In this document: positions 25,792 through 34,043 of the stretch, piece after piece
Layout of the letters: each line of letters opens with the position of its first letter
How positions within the stretch are numbered: the stretch's first letter is position 1
Assembly (NCBI GenBank): GCA_022361275.1
Contig: JAKSBE010000007.1
Location: 1-34,088 of the forward strand
Length of the DNA stretch: 34,088 bases
Direction of reading: 5' to 3'
Origin: Kiloniellales bacterium
GTDB taxonomy: Bacteria; Pseudomonadota; Alphaproteobacteria; Kiloniellales; JAKSBE01
Made by a program: the position numbers and the translations under genes
Notes under the pieces: generated by a model
Database searches by the model: none
The model's input: only the letters and a program-made list of their open reading frames with translations
What the model was told of the DNA's origin: nothing

Positions 25792-27183
25792 TCAAGCGGC
25801 GGCGGCGCAGGGGGCTGCGTCCAGGTTGGTCATGAAGGATTCGCGCCAGGCCGTCAGGTCGTAGCGGCTCAGCCGCTTGAACATCGCATCCCAGCGCTCG
25901 CGCCGCTCGTCCTGGGACATCGACAGGGCGCGCGCCAGGGATTCGCCGACCCCTTCGATGTCGTAGGGGTTCACGATGAGGGCGCCGTCGAGCTCGCGCG
26001 CCGCGCCGGCGAAGCGGGAGAGGACCAGGACCCCCGGGTTGTCGGGCGCCTGTGCCGCGACGTACTCCTTGGCGACGAGGTTCATGCCGTCGCGCAAGGG
26101 CGTGACCAGGCCGACGTCGCTGAGCCTCAGGAAGCCCATCAGGGTCTGGCGCTTGAAGCCCCGGTTGAGGTAGCGGACCGGCGACCAGTCGAACTCGGCG
26201 AAGCCGCCGTTGATGTGTCCGGCGATCGTCTCCACCCGCCGGCGCATCTGCTGATAGTCGGCCAAGTCGCCGCGCGACGGCGGCGCGATCTGAAGCAGGG
26301 TCACCTGGCCGCGGTAGGCCGCATAGCTGGCCAGAAGGTGCTGGTAGGCCTCCAGGCGCTCGGGCAGACCCTTGGTGTAGTCGAGCCGATCGACGCCGGT
26401 GATCAGTTGCCGCCCGGCGAGGCTCTCCTTGAGCCGCCGGCTTTGCTGGCTGTGCTCGGCCGTGCGGGCCAGCTTGGCGACCTCCGCCGTGTCGATGCTG
26501 ATCGGAAAGGCCCTGGCCATGGTGCTGCGCCCGAAGACCTTGATCCGGCCATCGGAGAGGACCTCGCCGCCGGCTTCCTCGCGGATGTATTGCTGGAAGG
26601 CGTAGAGGTCGGTCTGGGTCTGGAAGCCGATCAAGTCGTAGGCGCAGAGGTCCCGGACCAGCGCCTCGTGGTTCGGCAGAGTCAGCAGCAGCTCCATCGG
26701 CGGCCAGGGGATGTGCAGGAAGAAGCCCAGCTTCTGCCGGCTGCCCGCTTGCCGCAGGTAGGCGCCCATCGGAATGAAGTGATAGTCGTGCACCCAGACC
26801 ACGTCGCTGTCCTCCAGCAGCGGCAGGAGGCGGCTGGCGAACATGGCGTTGACCCGGTGGTAGCCGGCCATGTCCCGGCGGCTGAAATCGGTCAGGTCCA
26901 GGCGGTAGTGGAACAGCGGCCAGAGCACCGAGTTGGCGAAGCCGGTGTAGTACTCGTCGTAGTCGCGCTGGGTCAGGTCGAGAGTCGCGTAGGAGATCCG
27001 TCCGGTCTCGATCACCTTGGCCTCGCGGGACTCGTGCGGCACGATGTTGCCGCTCCAGCCGAACCAGACGCCGCCCCGGTCCTTCATCGCCCCTTGCATG
27101 GCGACCGCCAGGCCGCCTTCTGCACCGGTGCCGCCACGGCGCACCGGAGCCACTCGGTTGGAGACCGTGACCAGCCGGTTCAA
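25792..27183 (-). CDS. otsA: Trehalose-6-phosphate synthase (GT20)
   Basis: 463 residues from a TTG start at 27183 that overlaps the GH15 stop (TTGA); GGGAGG lies about 7 bp upstream. The N-terminus is LNRLVTVSNRVAPV (first residue Met in the product). Substrate-site motifs are present: GVWFGWSG, DVVWVHDYHFIPMG, HIPWPP, GVDRLDYTKGLPER with the Arg and Lys that bind phosphate, and LRDGMNLVAKEYVAAQ. It joins UDP-glucose and glucose-6-phosphate to trehalose-6-phosphate. No OtsB phosphatase domain is fused to it, and no otsB gene is in the window. Confidence 0.95.
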   Translation of the reverse strand: MNRLVTVSNRVAPVRRGGTGAEGGLAVAMQGAMKDRGGVWFGWSGNIVPHESREAKVIETGRISYATLDLTQRDYDEYYTGFANSVLWPLFHYRLDLTDFSRRDMAGYHRVNAMFASRLLPLLEDSDVVWVHDYHFIPMGAYLRQAGSRQKLGFFLHIPWPPMELLLTLPNHEALVRDLCAYDLIGFQTQTDLYAFQQYIREEAGGEVLSDGRIKVFGRSTMARAFPISIDTAEVAKLARTAEHSQQSRRLKESLAGRQLITGVDRLDYTKGLPERLEAYQHLLASYAAYRGQVTLLQIAPPSRGDLADYQQMRRRVETIAGHINGGFAEFDWSPVRYLNRGFKRQTLMGFLRLSDVGLVTPLRDGMNLVAKEYVAAQAPDNPGVLVLSRFAGAARELDGALIVNPYDIEGVGESLARALSMSQDERRERWDAMFKRLSRYDLTAWRESFMTNLDAAPCAAAA

Positions 27184-28964
27184 AAGGCTTCCTCCCAGGG
27201 CTTCGAGAGCCTCATGGCGCAGTGTATCAGACCGACCATCGAATAGGTCTGCGGGAAATTGCCCCAGAGCTCGTTGGTCGCCGGATCGATGTCCTCGGAC
27301 AACAGGCCGACCGGGTTGCGCGCCTCCAGCATCTTCTCGAAGAGGGCGCGCGCCTCGGCCTCGCGCCCGAGCGAGGCCAGGGCTTCGATGAACCAGAAGC
27401 TGCAGACGTTGAAGGCGGTGGCGGGAACGCCGAAGTCGTCGGCATCGACGTAGCGGAAGATGTGGTCGCCCCGGCGCAGGACCTTCTCGATTCGCTCGAC
27501 CGTCTTGACGTAGCGCCTGTCGTCGACGGCAACGAAGCCGAGCTGGGGCAGGAGCAGAAGCACGGCGTCCACCGTCTCGCCGTCGAAGGTCGCCGCGAAG
27601 CTCTCGAGCTTCGGGTTCCAGGCGCGCTTCAGGATCTCCTCGCGGATCGCCTCGGCCTTCCCGGACCAGTAGGCGGCGCGATCCTCGACCCCCAGGTGCT
27701 CGGCGATCTTGTTCAGCCGGTCGCAGGCGGCCCAGCACATCACGCTCGAGTAGGTGTGCACCTCCGCGCGGCCGCGGTACTCCCAGATTCCGGCATCCGG
27801 CTCGTTCCATCGCCGCGCCGCCTGCTCGCCCAGCCGCTCCAGCCGATGAAACAGGGTGATGTCGCCGGGATGCTCGAGCCTGCGGTCGAAGAAGGCCTGG
27901 GCCGAGGACAGCACCACGGCGCCGTAGCCGTCGTTCTGGACCTGCTTGTAGGCGTCGTTGCCGATTCGCACCGGCGCCATGCCGCGGTAGCCGGCCAGGC
28001 TGTCGATCACGGTCTCGTCGAGCCGCGTCTCGAGGGTGATGCCGAAGACCGGCTGCAGGTAGCCGTCCTCCGAGGCCGCGACGATGTTGGTGATGTAGCT
28101 GAGGTACTCCTCCATGGTCCGGGTCGTCCCGAGGGCGTTCAGGGCGTGCACCACGAAGTAGGAGTCGCGAAGCCAGCAGAAGCGGTAGTCCCAGTTGCGC
28201 GCGCTGCCCTTGGCTTCCGGGATCGAGGTGGTCGGCGCCGCCACGATCGCGCCGGTCTCCTCGAAGCTGCAGAGCTTCAAGGTGATCGCCGCGCGGATCA
28301 CCGCGTCCTGCCATTCGAAGGGCAGGGACAGGCTGCGCGACCAGTTCCGCCAGTAGTCGTCGGTCTTCTCGAGGAACTCGCGCGAGGTCTCGGCCACCGG
28401 CTGGGTGAAGCTCTCGTCCGGTCCCAGCAAGAGCGAGACCGGCCGCTCGAGCACGAAGGAGACCTCGTCCCAGACGTAGGTGACGGAGGCATCCGTCGTC
28501 ACCCGCAGGGTGAGATCCGGCATGACGTAGCGGATGTGGTTCGATCCCCGGGTCCGCTCCGGCTCGCCCTGGCCATAGCCGAAGGTCGGCCGGACCCGGA
28601 TCCGGATCCTCGGCGTACCGGCCATCGGCGCCACCTGCCGTATCATCATGCCCGGACGGAACATGCGCCCAAACTGGTGGAAGCGAGGGGCGAAGTCCGT
28701 GATCTGGATCATGCCGCCCTGCCGATCCTTGAGCCGCGTTTCGACCACGGCCGAGTTTTTGCGATAGGCCTGCTCGGCGTCAGCCAGGTCCAGCAACTCG
28801 ACCTCGTAGAAGCCCTTCTCGCCGTCCTGGTGATCGTTCAGAAGGGCGCAGAAGCGCGGATCGCTGTCGAAGCGCGGCAGGCAGCTCCAGACGATCCTGC
28901 CCCGCGGGTCGATGAGGGCGCTGTAGTTGCCGTTGCCGATGATCGAAAGGTCCAGGGTGGTCAA
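27180..28964 (-). CDS. Glycoside hydrolase family 15 protein (trehalase/glucoamylase-like)
   Basis: About 594 residues from TTG 28964. A TTG at 29129 would add 55 residues made largely from a tandem repeat, with no ribosome site. Family homology begins at TTLDLSIIGNGNYSALIDPR. Catalytic motifs: NWDYRFCWLRDSYF, PVRIGNDAYKQVQNDGYG, GIWEYRG (acid Glu) and GLLSEDIDPATNELWGNFPQ (base Glu). There is no signal peptide, so it acts in the cytoplasm. Bacterial GH15 proteins of this form hydrolyse trehalose or alpha-glucans to glucose. Linkage with otsA and glk favours trehalose. It is the first gene of the GH15-otsA-glk operon and divergent from the nuclease gene. Confidence 0.9.
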   Translation of the reverse strand: MTTLDLSIIGNGNYSALIDPRGRIVWSCLPRFDSDPRFCALLNDHQDGEKGFYEVELLDLADAEQAYRKNSAVVETRLKDRQGGMIQITDFAPRFHQFGRMFRPGMMIRQVAPMAGTPRIRIRVRPTFGYGQGEPERTRGSNHIRYVMPDLTLRVTTDASVTYVWDEVSFVLERPVSLLLGPDESFTQPVAETSREFLEKTDDYWRNWSRSLSLPFEWQDAVIRAAITLKLCSFEETGAIVAAPTTSIPEAKGSARNWDYRFCWLRDSYFVVHALNALGTTRTMEEYLSYITNIVAASEDGYLQPVFGITLETRLDETVIDSLAGYRGMAPVRIGNDAYKQVQNDGYGAVVLSSAQAFFDRRLEHPGDITLFHRLERLGEQAARRWNEPDAGIWEYRGRAEVHTYSSVMCWAACDRLNKIAEHLGVEDRAAYWSGKAEAIREEILKRAWNPKLESFAATFDGETVDAVLLLLPQLGFVAVDDRRYVKTVERIEKVLRRGDHIFRYVDADDFGVPATAFNVCSFWFIEALASLGREAEARALFEKMLEARNPVGLLSEDIDPATNELWGNFPQTYSMVGLIHCAMRLSKPWEEAF

Positions 28965-29067
28965 GGCGGCGTTCCGATGTCGTTCGAGACTGAGAAGCGT
29001 CTCTATAATGCCCGACGACGAAGTTTTCGAAAGCGGCAAGGGCCGGGCTCCGCGCCGCCCCGGCCGC

Positions 29068-29115
29068 TCCGTCCCGCCGGGCGCCGTCACCTCCGTCCCG
29101 CCGGGCGCCGTCACC
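29068..29115. repeat. Perfect 24-bp tandem duplication upstream of the GH15 gene
   Basis: Two identical units (29068-29091 and 29092-29115), each starting TCCGTCCCGCCGGG and ending CGTCACC. They lie in the 300-bp divergent region, upstream of the preferred GH15 start. If the longer start were used they would encode VTAPGGTE twice. Apart from this, a loose dyad at 29182-29202 (CCACAGGCGG/CCGCCGTGG) is the only structure I see there. Confidence 0.9.
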
Positions 29116-29265
29116 AAAGTCTCAAGCAACTGTTATCCGCAAGTCACATCGTCCGGCTAGAGGGCCGGGATTAACCTTCAACCACAGGCGGTTCCGCCGT
29201 GGCATTCGACCCCTCCAGCATTGCCGCTCGGGCCGCCCGATCATCAATCAAAGAGGGAGTTCAAG

Positions 29266-31791
29266 ATGGAACCTGCGTATGCACGGCGCCGCGGCCTGGT
29301 GGCCGTCGCCGGCGCGTTGGCCTTTGCCTCGAGCGGCGCCTTCGCCGCCGCCGCGGAGACGCCACCGCGCCTCAACGAGTTCGTGCTCAACCACACCGGG
29401 GGCGACTTCAACGAGTACGTCGAGATCCTGGGACAGCCGAACAGCGACTACTTCGACGTCTGGGTCCTGTCGATCGAGGGCGACGGCAACGCGCCCCGGG
29501 GCCGGATCGACGCCGCCCGGCGCTTCGGCACAGCCGACGCCAGGGGCCTGGTCACCACCCGCTATCAGAACAACCGCTTCGAGAACGGCACCAACACCCT
29601 CCTGCTGGTGACCGGCTTCTCCGGCGCGGTCGGCGACAACGTCGATCCGGGCGGCAGCGGGGCGATCACCGCGACCTTCTGGGACGAGATCCTCGACTCC
29701 ATCGCGGTCAGCGACGGCGGCGAAGGCGACCTGGTTTACGCCGATCTGGTCCTGGAGCCGGACTTCGACGGCGGCGTCTTCACCGTGGGCGGCGCCTCCC
29801 TGCTCTCGGGCGCCTGGGTGCGCAACGACTTCAGCGCCGAAGGCATCCCGGGCTTCAACGGCGGCCTCGATCCGGCGGTCGAGGCGCTGAACACCCCGGC
29901 CGCGCCCAACGCCCGCAACTACGCCAACGGCGGCGGTGAGGCGCCGGCCGGCCTGCGCATCCACGACGTCCAGGGCATCGCCCATCGCTCGGACTTCGAG
30001 GGCCAGGCGGTGGCCGGCCTCGAGGGTCTGGTCACGGCGATCGACACCAGCCCGAGCTTCGCCCGCGGCTTCTACATGCAGGACGCCGCGCCGGACGACG
30101 ACCCGCGCAGCTCGGAGGGCATCTTCGTGCTGACCGGCGGCACAGATCCCGCCGACCTCGGGGTGACGGTCGGCAGCCTGGTGCAGGTCGACGGCGTCGT
30201 CGAGGAGGAGCGGCCGGCGGCCAACGTCGAGAACCTGACCACGACACGGATCCGCGCCAATGCCGACCCTGCCGCTCAGGTCAGGGTGCTGGGCAGCGGC
30301 ACCGTTGCGCCGACGCTTCTGGGCCAGACCGGCCTGCTGCCGCCGGACGGGACGATCTCGCGCTTCGAGGGCTTCGTCGAGGACGCGGCGGCACTGGAGC
30401 TCGCCGAGGGGCTCGACTTCTACGAGAGCCTCGAAGGCATGCTGGTCGAGGTTTCGAGCCCGCAGGTGGTCTCGCCCCCCAGCCGCTTCGGCGAGGTCTG
30501 GGTGGTCGCCGACGACGGCGCGGCGGCCAGCGGCCTGAACCGGCGCGGCGGCATCACCATCCGGCCGGGCGACTTCAATCCCGAGCGGATCCAGATCGAC
30601 GACGGCATCGTCGGCGGCGCGGTGCCGGACGACCTCGATGTCGGCGCCCGGCTCGAGCCGGTGGTCGGCGTCCTGCGCTACGACTTCGAGAACTTCGAGA
30701 TCGACACCTTGGCGCCGCTGGAGGTGGTCTCCAACGATCTGACCCGCGAGGTGACCCGCCTCGAGGGCTCGCGCCGCGCGCTCACCGTGGCGACCCTCAA
30801 CGTCGAGAACCTCGATCCGAGCGACGGCGCGCGCTTCGACGAGCTCGCCGCGATCATCGTCGACAACCTCAAGGCGCCCGATATCCTGGCGCTTCAGGAG
30901 GTGCAGGACGACACCGGGGCGACAGACGACGGCACGGTCTCGGCGGCGCAGACCTTCGCCGAGCTGATCGCCGCGATCGAAGCGGCCGATCCTGCCTTGT
31001 CCGGGGTCTACGACTTCGCCCAGATCGATCCCGAGGACGGCCAGGACGGCGGCCAGCCGGGCGGCAACATCCGGGTCGGCTTCCTGTTCCGCCAGGACCG
31101 CACCGGCCTGGCCGCCGGAGATCCCGGCGACGCGACCGGCAACACCAGGGTGCTGCCCGGGCCCAGCCTGTCCTTCAATCCCGGGCGGGTCCTCGATCCG
31201 GACCTCAGCGACGGCGACGCCTTCGCGTCCAGCCGCAAACCGCTGGCCGCCGAGTTCCACTTCGGCCGCAACCGCATCTTCGTCATCGCCAACCACTTCA
31301 ACTCCAAGGGCGGCGACCAGCCCCTCTTCGGACCCTCGCAGCGGCCGAGCTTGATTTCCGAGGCCCAGCGCAAGCAGCAGGCGCAGGTGATCAACGACTT
31401 CGTCGACGCGATCCTCGCCGAGGACCGCCGGGCCAAGGTCGTCGTCCTGGGCGACCTCAACGACTTCCCCTTCTCGCCGCCCCTCGACGTGCTGCGCGGC
31501 ATCTTGGCGGTGGAAGACGAGGATGACCGGAGGCCCGGGCGCAAGCAGCCGGTCCTGCGCGATCTGCTCAGCCAAGTCCCGCCGCGGGATCGCTACACCT
31601 TCATCTTCGACGGCAACTCCCAGGCCCTCGACAGCATCCTGGTCAGCCGATCGCTGGGACCCCGCAGCCGGGTCGACGTGGTCCACGTGAACAGCGAATT
31701 CTCCGATCAGGCCAGTGATCACGACCCCATCGTCGCCAGCTTCCGCCTCTTCGGCGGCTTCCGCGAGATCGTGGAGGACGGCGACAACTAG
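29266..31791 (+). CDS. Large secreted nuclease, endonuclease/exonuclease/phosphatase (EEP) fold
   Basis: 841 residues from ATG 29266, with GGGAG 6 bp upstream. The signal peptide (RRRGLVAVAGALAFASSGAF) is cut near AAA-ET. Residues ~25-225 look like a lamin-tail-like beta domain (PRLNEFVLNHTGGDFNEYVE). An OB-like middle region follows (VAGLEGLVTAIDTSPSFARG). The catalytic EEP domain is at ~504-832: TVATLNVENL, DILALQEVQDD, NHFNSKGGD, GDLNDFP and SDHDPI. This layout is that of ExeM/NucH-type extracellular nucleases, used for DNA scavenging or biofilm DNA turnover. Many acidic residues suggest a metal-rich or saline environment. It has its own promoter region; the exact promoter was not identified. 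Confidence 0.92.
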   Translation: MEPAYARRRGLVAVAGALAFASSGAFAAAAETPPRLNEFVLNHTGGDFNEYVEILGQPNSDYFDVWVLSIEGDGNAPRGRIDAARRFGTADARGLVTTRYQNNRFENGTNTLLLVTGFSGAVGDNVDPGGSGAITATFWDEILDSIAVSDGGEGDLVYADLVLEPDFDGGVFTVGGASLLSGAWVRNDFSAEGIPGFNGGLDPAVEALNTPAAPNARNYANGGGEAPAGLRIHDVQGIAHRSDFEGQAVAGLEGLVTAIDTSPSFARGFYMQDAAPDDDPRSSEGIFVLTGGTDPADLGVTVGSLVQVDGVVEEERPAANVENLTTTRIRANADPAAQVRVLGSGTVAPTLLGQTGLLPPDGTISRFEGFVEDAAALELAEGLDFYESLEGMLVEVSSPQVVSPPSRFGEVWVVADDGAAASGLNRRGGITIRPGDFNPERIQIDDGIVGGAVPDDLDVGARLEPVVGVLRYDFENFEIDTLAPLEVVSNDLTREVTRLEGSRRALTVATLNVENLDPSDGARFDELAAIIVDNLKAPDILALQEVQDDTGATDDGTVSAAQTFAELIAAIEAADPALSGVYDFAQIDPEDGQDGGQPGGNIRVGFLFRQDRTGLAAGDPGDATGNTRVLPGPSLSFNPGRVLDPDLSDGDAFASSRKPLAAEFHFGRNRIFVIANHFNSKGGDQPLFGPSQRPSLISEAQRKQQAQVINDFVDAILAEDRRAKVVVLGDLNDFPFSPPLDVLRGILAVEDEDDRRPGRKQPVLRDLLSQVPPRDRYTFIFDGNSQALDSILVSRSLGPRSRVDVVHVNSEFSDQASDHDPIVASFRLFGGFREIVEDGDN

Positions 31792-31817
31792 TACCGACTG
31801 GCAGGAAATCGGCGTGT

Positions 31818-31861
31818 CACCCCCACCCCGGCCTATCGAGTGGGAGGGTGGGGAGGGGGTG
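31818..31861. repeat. C-rich/G-rich hairpin with G-quadruplex motif after the nuclease gene
   Basis: CACCCCCACCCC (31818-31829) can pair with GGGGAGGGGGTG (31850-31861) with one A-A mismatch. The right side, 31842-31859, reads GGGAGGGTGGGGAGGGGG, a four-run G-quadruplex with single-base loops. It begins 26 bp after the nuclease stop. The sequence is of the type seen as dispersed intergenic repeats in proteobacteria. It may act in transcription termination. Confidence 0.6.
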
Positions 31862-31919
31862 CCTCTCTGAGTTATCCGAGGCGAGCATTAGACTCGCAGA
31901 GCGACACCGAACTTGCCAC

Positions 31920-31951
31920 GGCCGGCCTTTGGTCTCCTCCGAAGGCCGGCC
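31920..31951. other. 10-bp-arm inverted repeat in the 378-bp gap before the epimerase gene
   Basis: GGCCGGCCTT (31920-31929) and AAGGCCGGCC (31942-31951) are perfect arms with a 12-nt loop. No T-run follows. The rest of 31862-32053 shows no gene I can support; short frames there lack ribosome sites. Confidence 0.5.
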
Positions 31952-32053
31952 GCTCCTTAATCCCGCCCCGGCTCCTTGGATCACGGCGAACGTCTTGGCC
32001 GAGATACAACCCTGCGACGTGCTATGGTGCCCCCGAGGCGGAGAGGGAAGGGT

Positions 32054-32221
32054 ATGTCGACGAAGAGCTTCAAGCAGCATGAGGAGAAGCGCTTGAAATT
32101 GCTCACCCTCACCCTGAGCCTCCTCATCCCGAGCTTGTCGAGGGACGAATGTGAGCCGGAGGGAGTGTCATGGCCGCGAAGACAGCTTTCGTTACCGGCG
32201 CGACCGGGTTCCTGGGATTGA
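32054..32221 (+). CDS. Possible small ORF upstream of the epimerase
   Basis: ATG 32054 follows GAGAGGGAAGGG and starts MSTKSFKQHEEKRLKLL, which looks like a real N-terminus. It then runs into a dispersed repeat (32124-32148) and overlaps the epimerase start by 52 bp in another frame. It could be a leader peptide or a gene truncated by the repeat. It may also be chance. Confidence 0.22.
   Translation: MSTKSFKQHEEKRLKLLTLTLSLLIPSLSRDECEPEGVSWPRRQLSLPARPGSWD
32124..32148. repeat. Dispersed palindromic intergenic repeat (TGAGC-TTGTCGA type)
   Basis: The core CCCGAGCTTGTCGAGGG is a near-perfect dyad of the kind scattered between genes in many proteobacteria. A partial second motif (CACCCTGAGCC, 32110-32120) precedes it. 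Confidence 0.5.
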
Positions 32222-33156
32222 ACCTGGTCGAGCAGCTAACCGCGGCCGGCTGGTCGGTGACCGCGCTGCACCGGCCGACCTCGGACCTGCGCCAGTTGCG
32301 GGCCTTCGAGGCCGAGCCGGTGGAGGGTGACCTGCTCGACCCGGCGTCCCTGAAGCGGTCGCTGCCGCAAGCTGTCGACGCGGTCTTCCACGTCGCGGCC
32401 GACACCTCGGCCTGGTCGCGCAACGACCGGCGTCAGACCCGGATCAACGTCGAGGGCACGCAGAACATCCTGGAGGCCGCTCTCGCGGCCAAGGCACGGC
32501 GTTTCCTCCACACCTCGACCTGGAACACCTACGGGCTGGAGCAGGGCGCGCTGCACGAGGACCTGCCGCAGCTCGGCGGCGACTCCTGGATCAACTACAA
32601 CCGCACCAAGTTCCTGGCCGAGGAGGCGGTGCGCGCCGCCGGCGCGCGCGGCCTCGACGCGGTGATCCTGAACCCCTGCCACATCATGGGCCGCTACGAC
32701 CGGCACAGCTGGGCGCGGATCGTCATCGACCTCTGCAACCGCTGGATCCCGGCCGCACCCCCCGGTGCCGGCTGCTTCTGCCACGGCGCGGCCATCGCCC
32801 GGGCCCAGATCGCCGCGGCCGAGCGCGGCCGGAGCGGCCAGAACTACCTGCTGGGCGGCCAGCACGCCTCTCTGCTCGAGGTCTTCCGGATCATCGGCGA
32901 GGTCGCCGGCTGCCGGGTCCCGGACCGCAGCGTTCCCGCTTTTGCCTTCAAGGCGGTCGCCCGGATCAACGTGGCCTTGGCCGCGATCCTGGGCTACGAG
33001 CCGGAGATCACCCCCGAAGGCGTCGAGATGGTCAGCCTCGACGCCCGGGTGGTCTCGACCCGGGCCGAGGAGGAACTGGGCTACGAGAACGTCCCGCTCC
33101 GCATCCTCATCGAGGACAGCCACGCCTGGCTGCAGGGGCAGGGCCTGGTGCCCTGA
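32170..33156 (+). CDS. NAD(P)-dependent epimerase/dehydratase (extended SDR)
   Basis: 328 residues, ATG 32170 with GGAGGGAG about 6 bp upstream. The Rossmann motif is GATGFLG (10-16). The catalytic set is Y143xxxK147 (YNRTK) with Ser/Thr in HTSTWNTYG (114-122). The overall form (FVTGATGFLGLNLVEQL, VEGDLLDPASL, FHVAADTSAW) is like dihydroflavonol-4-reductase-like SDRs, often acting on sugar-nucleotides, sterols or hopanoid precursors (HpnA-like). The substrate is not evident from context, because no biosynthetic genes are adjacent. Confidence 0.92.
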   Translation: MAAKTAFVTGATGFLGLNLVEQLTAAGWSVTALHRPTSDLRQLRAFEAEPVEGDLLDPASLKRSLPQAVDAVFHVAADTSAWSRNDRRQTRINVEGTQNILEAALAAKARRFLHTSTWNTYGLEQGALHEDLPQLGGDSWINYNRTKFLAEEAVRAAGARGLDAVILNPCHIMGRYDRHSWARIVIDLCNRWIPAAPPGAGCFCHGAAIARAQIAAAERGRSGQNYLLGGQHASLLEVFRIIGEVAGCRVPDRSVPAFAFKAVARINVALAAILGYEPEITPEGVEMVSLDARVVSTRAEEELGYENVPLRILIEDSHAWLQGQGLVP

Positions 33157-33200
33157 GGCCGAGACCACCCTTCCCCCGACAGCTGGTTAGGTCACTGAGA

Positions 33201-33251
33201 TGGTAAGCGCACCTGGGATTGAACCAGAGGCCTCGTCGGTGTGAGCGAGGC
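33201..33251 (-). pseudogene. Degraded 3' part of a tRNA-Val(CAC)-like gene
   Basis: On minus: anticodon arm CCTCG-CTCACAC-CGACG (loop with CAC, one C-C mismatch), variable loop, T arm TCTGG-TTCAATC-CCAGG, acceptor 3' strand TGCGCTT, A and CCA. The D arm and 5' acceptor strand cannot be found, so it is not functional. It is very similar to the tRNA-Val end at 34044-34088 in the same orientation. It probably marks an old integration or duplication. Confidence 0.72.
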
Positions 33252-33345
33252 GCTTTGCCCGATGCCCTGCATCGCGCCGCAGGCCTTTCCTGTCCTCTTG
33301 GAGCGACAGCGCCGCGCAGACCATGACCACGGTGAGAAATGCGGG

Positions 33346-33822
33346 CTAGTTCTTTGAGAGCCGCGTTTGTCCGAGAACGGCCCAACCGACAGCAAAATCG
33401 GGATCGAAATGCTCGACCTGCACGTACTCGGTCATGACGATCCAACCGTCCGTGGCCTTGCGCCAGGCTGTCAGCTGATACACGTCACCACCCGAGCCGC
33501 CTTCGAGTTCTTGGATCGCGAATCGGGCTTCTTCTCTGTCCGGCAGCGTTTGCTCGCCCTCGGCCGCGAGCCCAGGCTTCGCGTCCGAACGAACAATCGT
33601 GATCTTCTTCGGCGAGCGCAGCTCCCCTTCCTCGTCAAACTCGAAGCCGGCGGCGGTGGTCACGGCGCGAAATCCTTGTGGCAGTACCGTGCGCAGCCCA
33701 TTGGCGTGCGCCAGTTCCTCGGCGATAGGCACTTCTGCTCCCTTTTCTTCACAAGCCGCTGATGAGGCGGCCAGCAGCGCGCTGATCAAAGCCAATCCCC
33801 GCCTGCGTGACAGGCTCTTCAA
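33346..33822 (-). CDS. Orphan small exported protein (possible lipoprotein)
   Basis: 158 residues from TTG 33822, with GGGGAGG 9 bp upstream (33832-33838). The N-terminus KSLSRRRGLALISALLAASS followed by AACEEKG is an export signal. Cys near 24 could be a lipidation site, but SAAC is a poor lipobox. The mature part has LRTVLPQGFRAVTTAAGFEF and ITIVRSDAKPG, ending in MTEYVQVEHFDPDFAVGWAV. I cannot assign a family with confidence. It reminds me of immunity-type or stress envelope proteins, which is speculation. It lies between two tRNA-Val 3' fragments, in DNA clearly lower in GC than the rest, suggesting acquisition. Confidence 0.65.
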   Translation of the reverse strand: MKSLSRRRGLALISALLAASSAACEEKGAEVPIAEELAHANGLRTVLPQGFRAVTTAAGFEFDEEGELRSPKKITIVRSDAKPGLAAEGEQTLPDREEARFAIQELEGGSGGDVYQLTAWRKATDGWIVMTEYVQVEHFDPDFAVGWAVLGQTRLSKN

Positions 33823-33992
33823 AACGGAATGCCTCCCCGGCGAACGGTATCATAGGCCTGAAACACGAGCTCTGCCCAAATTCTGTCGTTGGCTGCGGCG
33901 CAGGCTTGTGCAGATGCCGTGCAGGACGATGGACGCGACGATGACGACCGCTTTTGGATTGCAGTCTTGGCTTCCATACCTGGGACGGACAT
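33819..33992 (-). CDS. Doubtful small ORF overlapping the exported-protein start
   Basis: 57 residues from ATG 33992 (MSVPGMEAKTAIQKRSSSSR) to TGA 33819, overlapping the next start as TTGA. The C-terminal part AANDRIWAELVFQAYDTVRR looks protein-like; the serine-rich middle does not. No ribosome site. Nothing else supportable lies in 33823-34043. Confidence 0.22.
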   Translation of the reverse strand: MSVPGMEAKTAIQKRSSSSRPSSCTASAQACAAANDRIWAELVFQAYDTVRRGGIPF

Positions 33993-34043
33993 ACCGGCTC
34001 GGCGAAGCGTTGTACGAGATTGACGTAGCGTCTTATGAAGGAA

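Noticed and set aside
25792-28314. 840-residue minus frame including otsA
   Set aside because: The first ~376 residues overlap GH15 in another frame. OtsA starts at TTG 27183.
31840-32082. 80-residue plus frames in the gap after the nuclease gene
   Set aside because: They start in the G-rich repeat, have no ribosome site and no protein-like composition.
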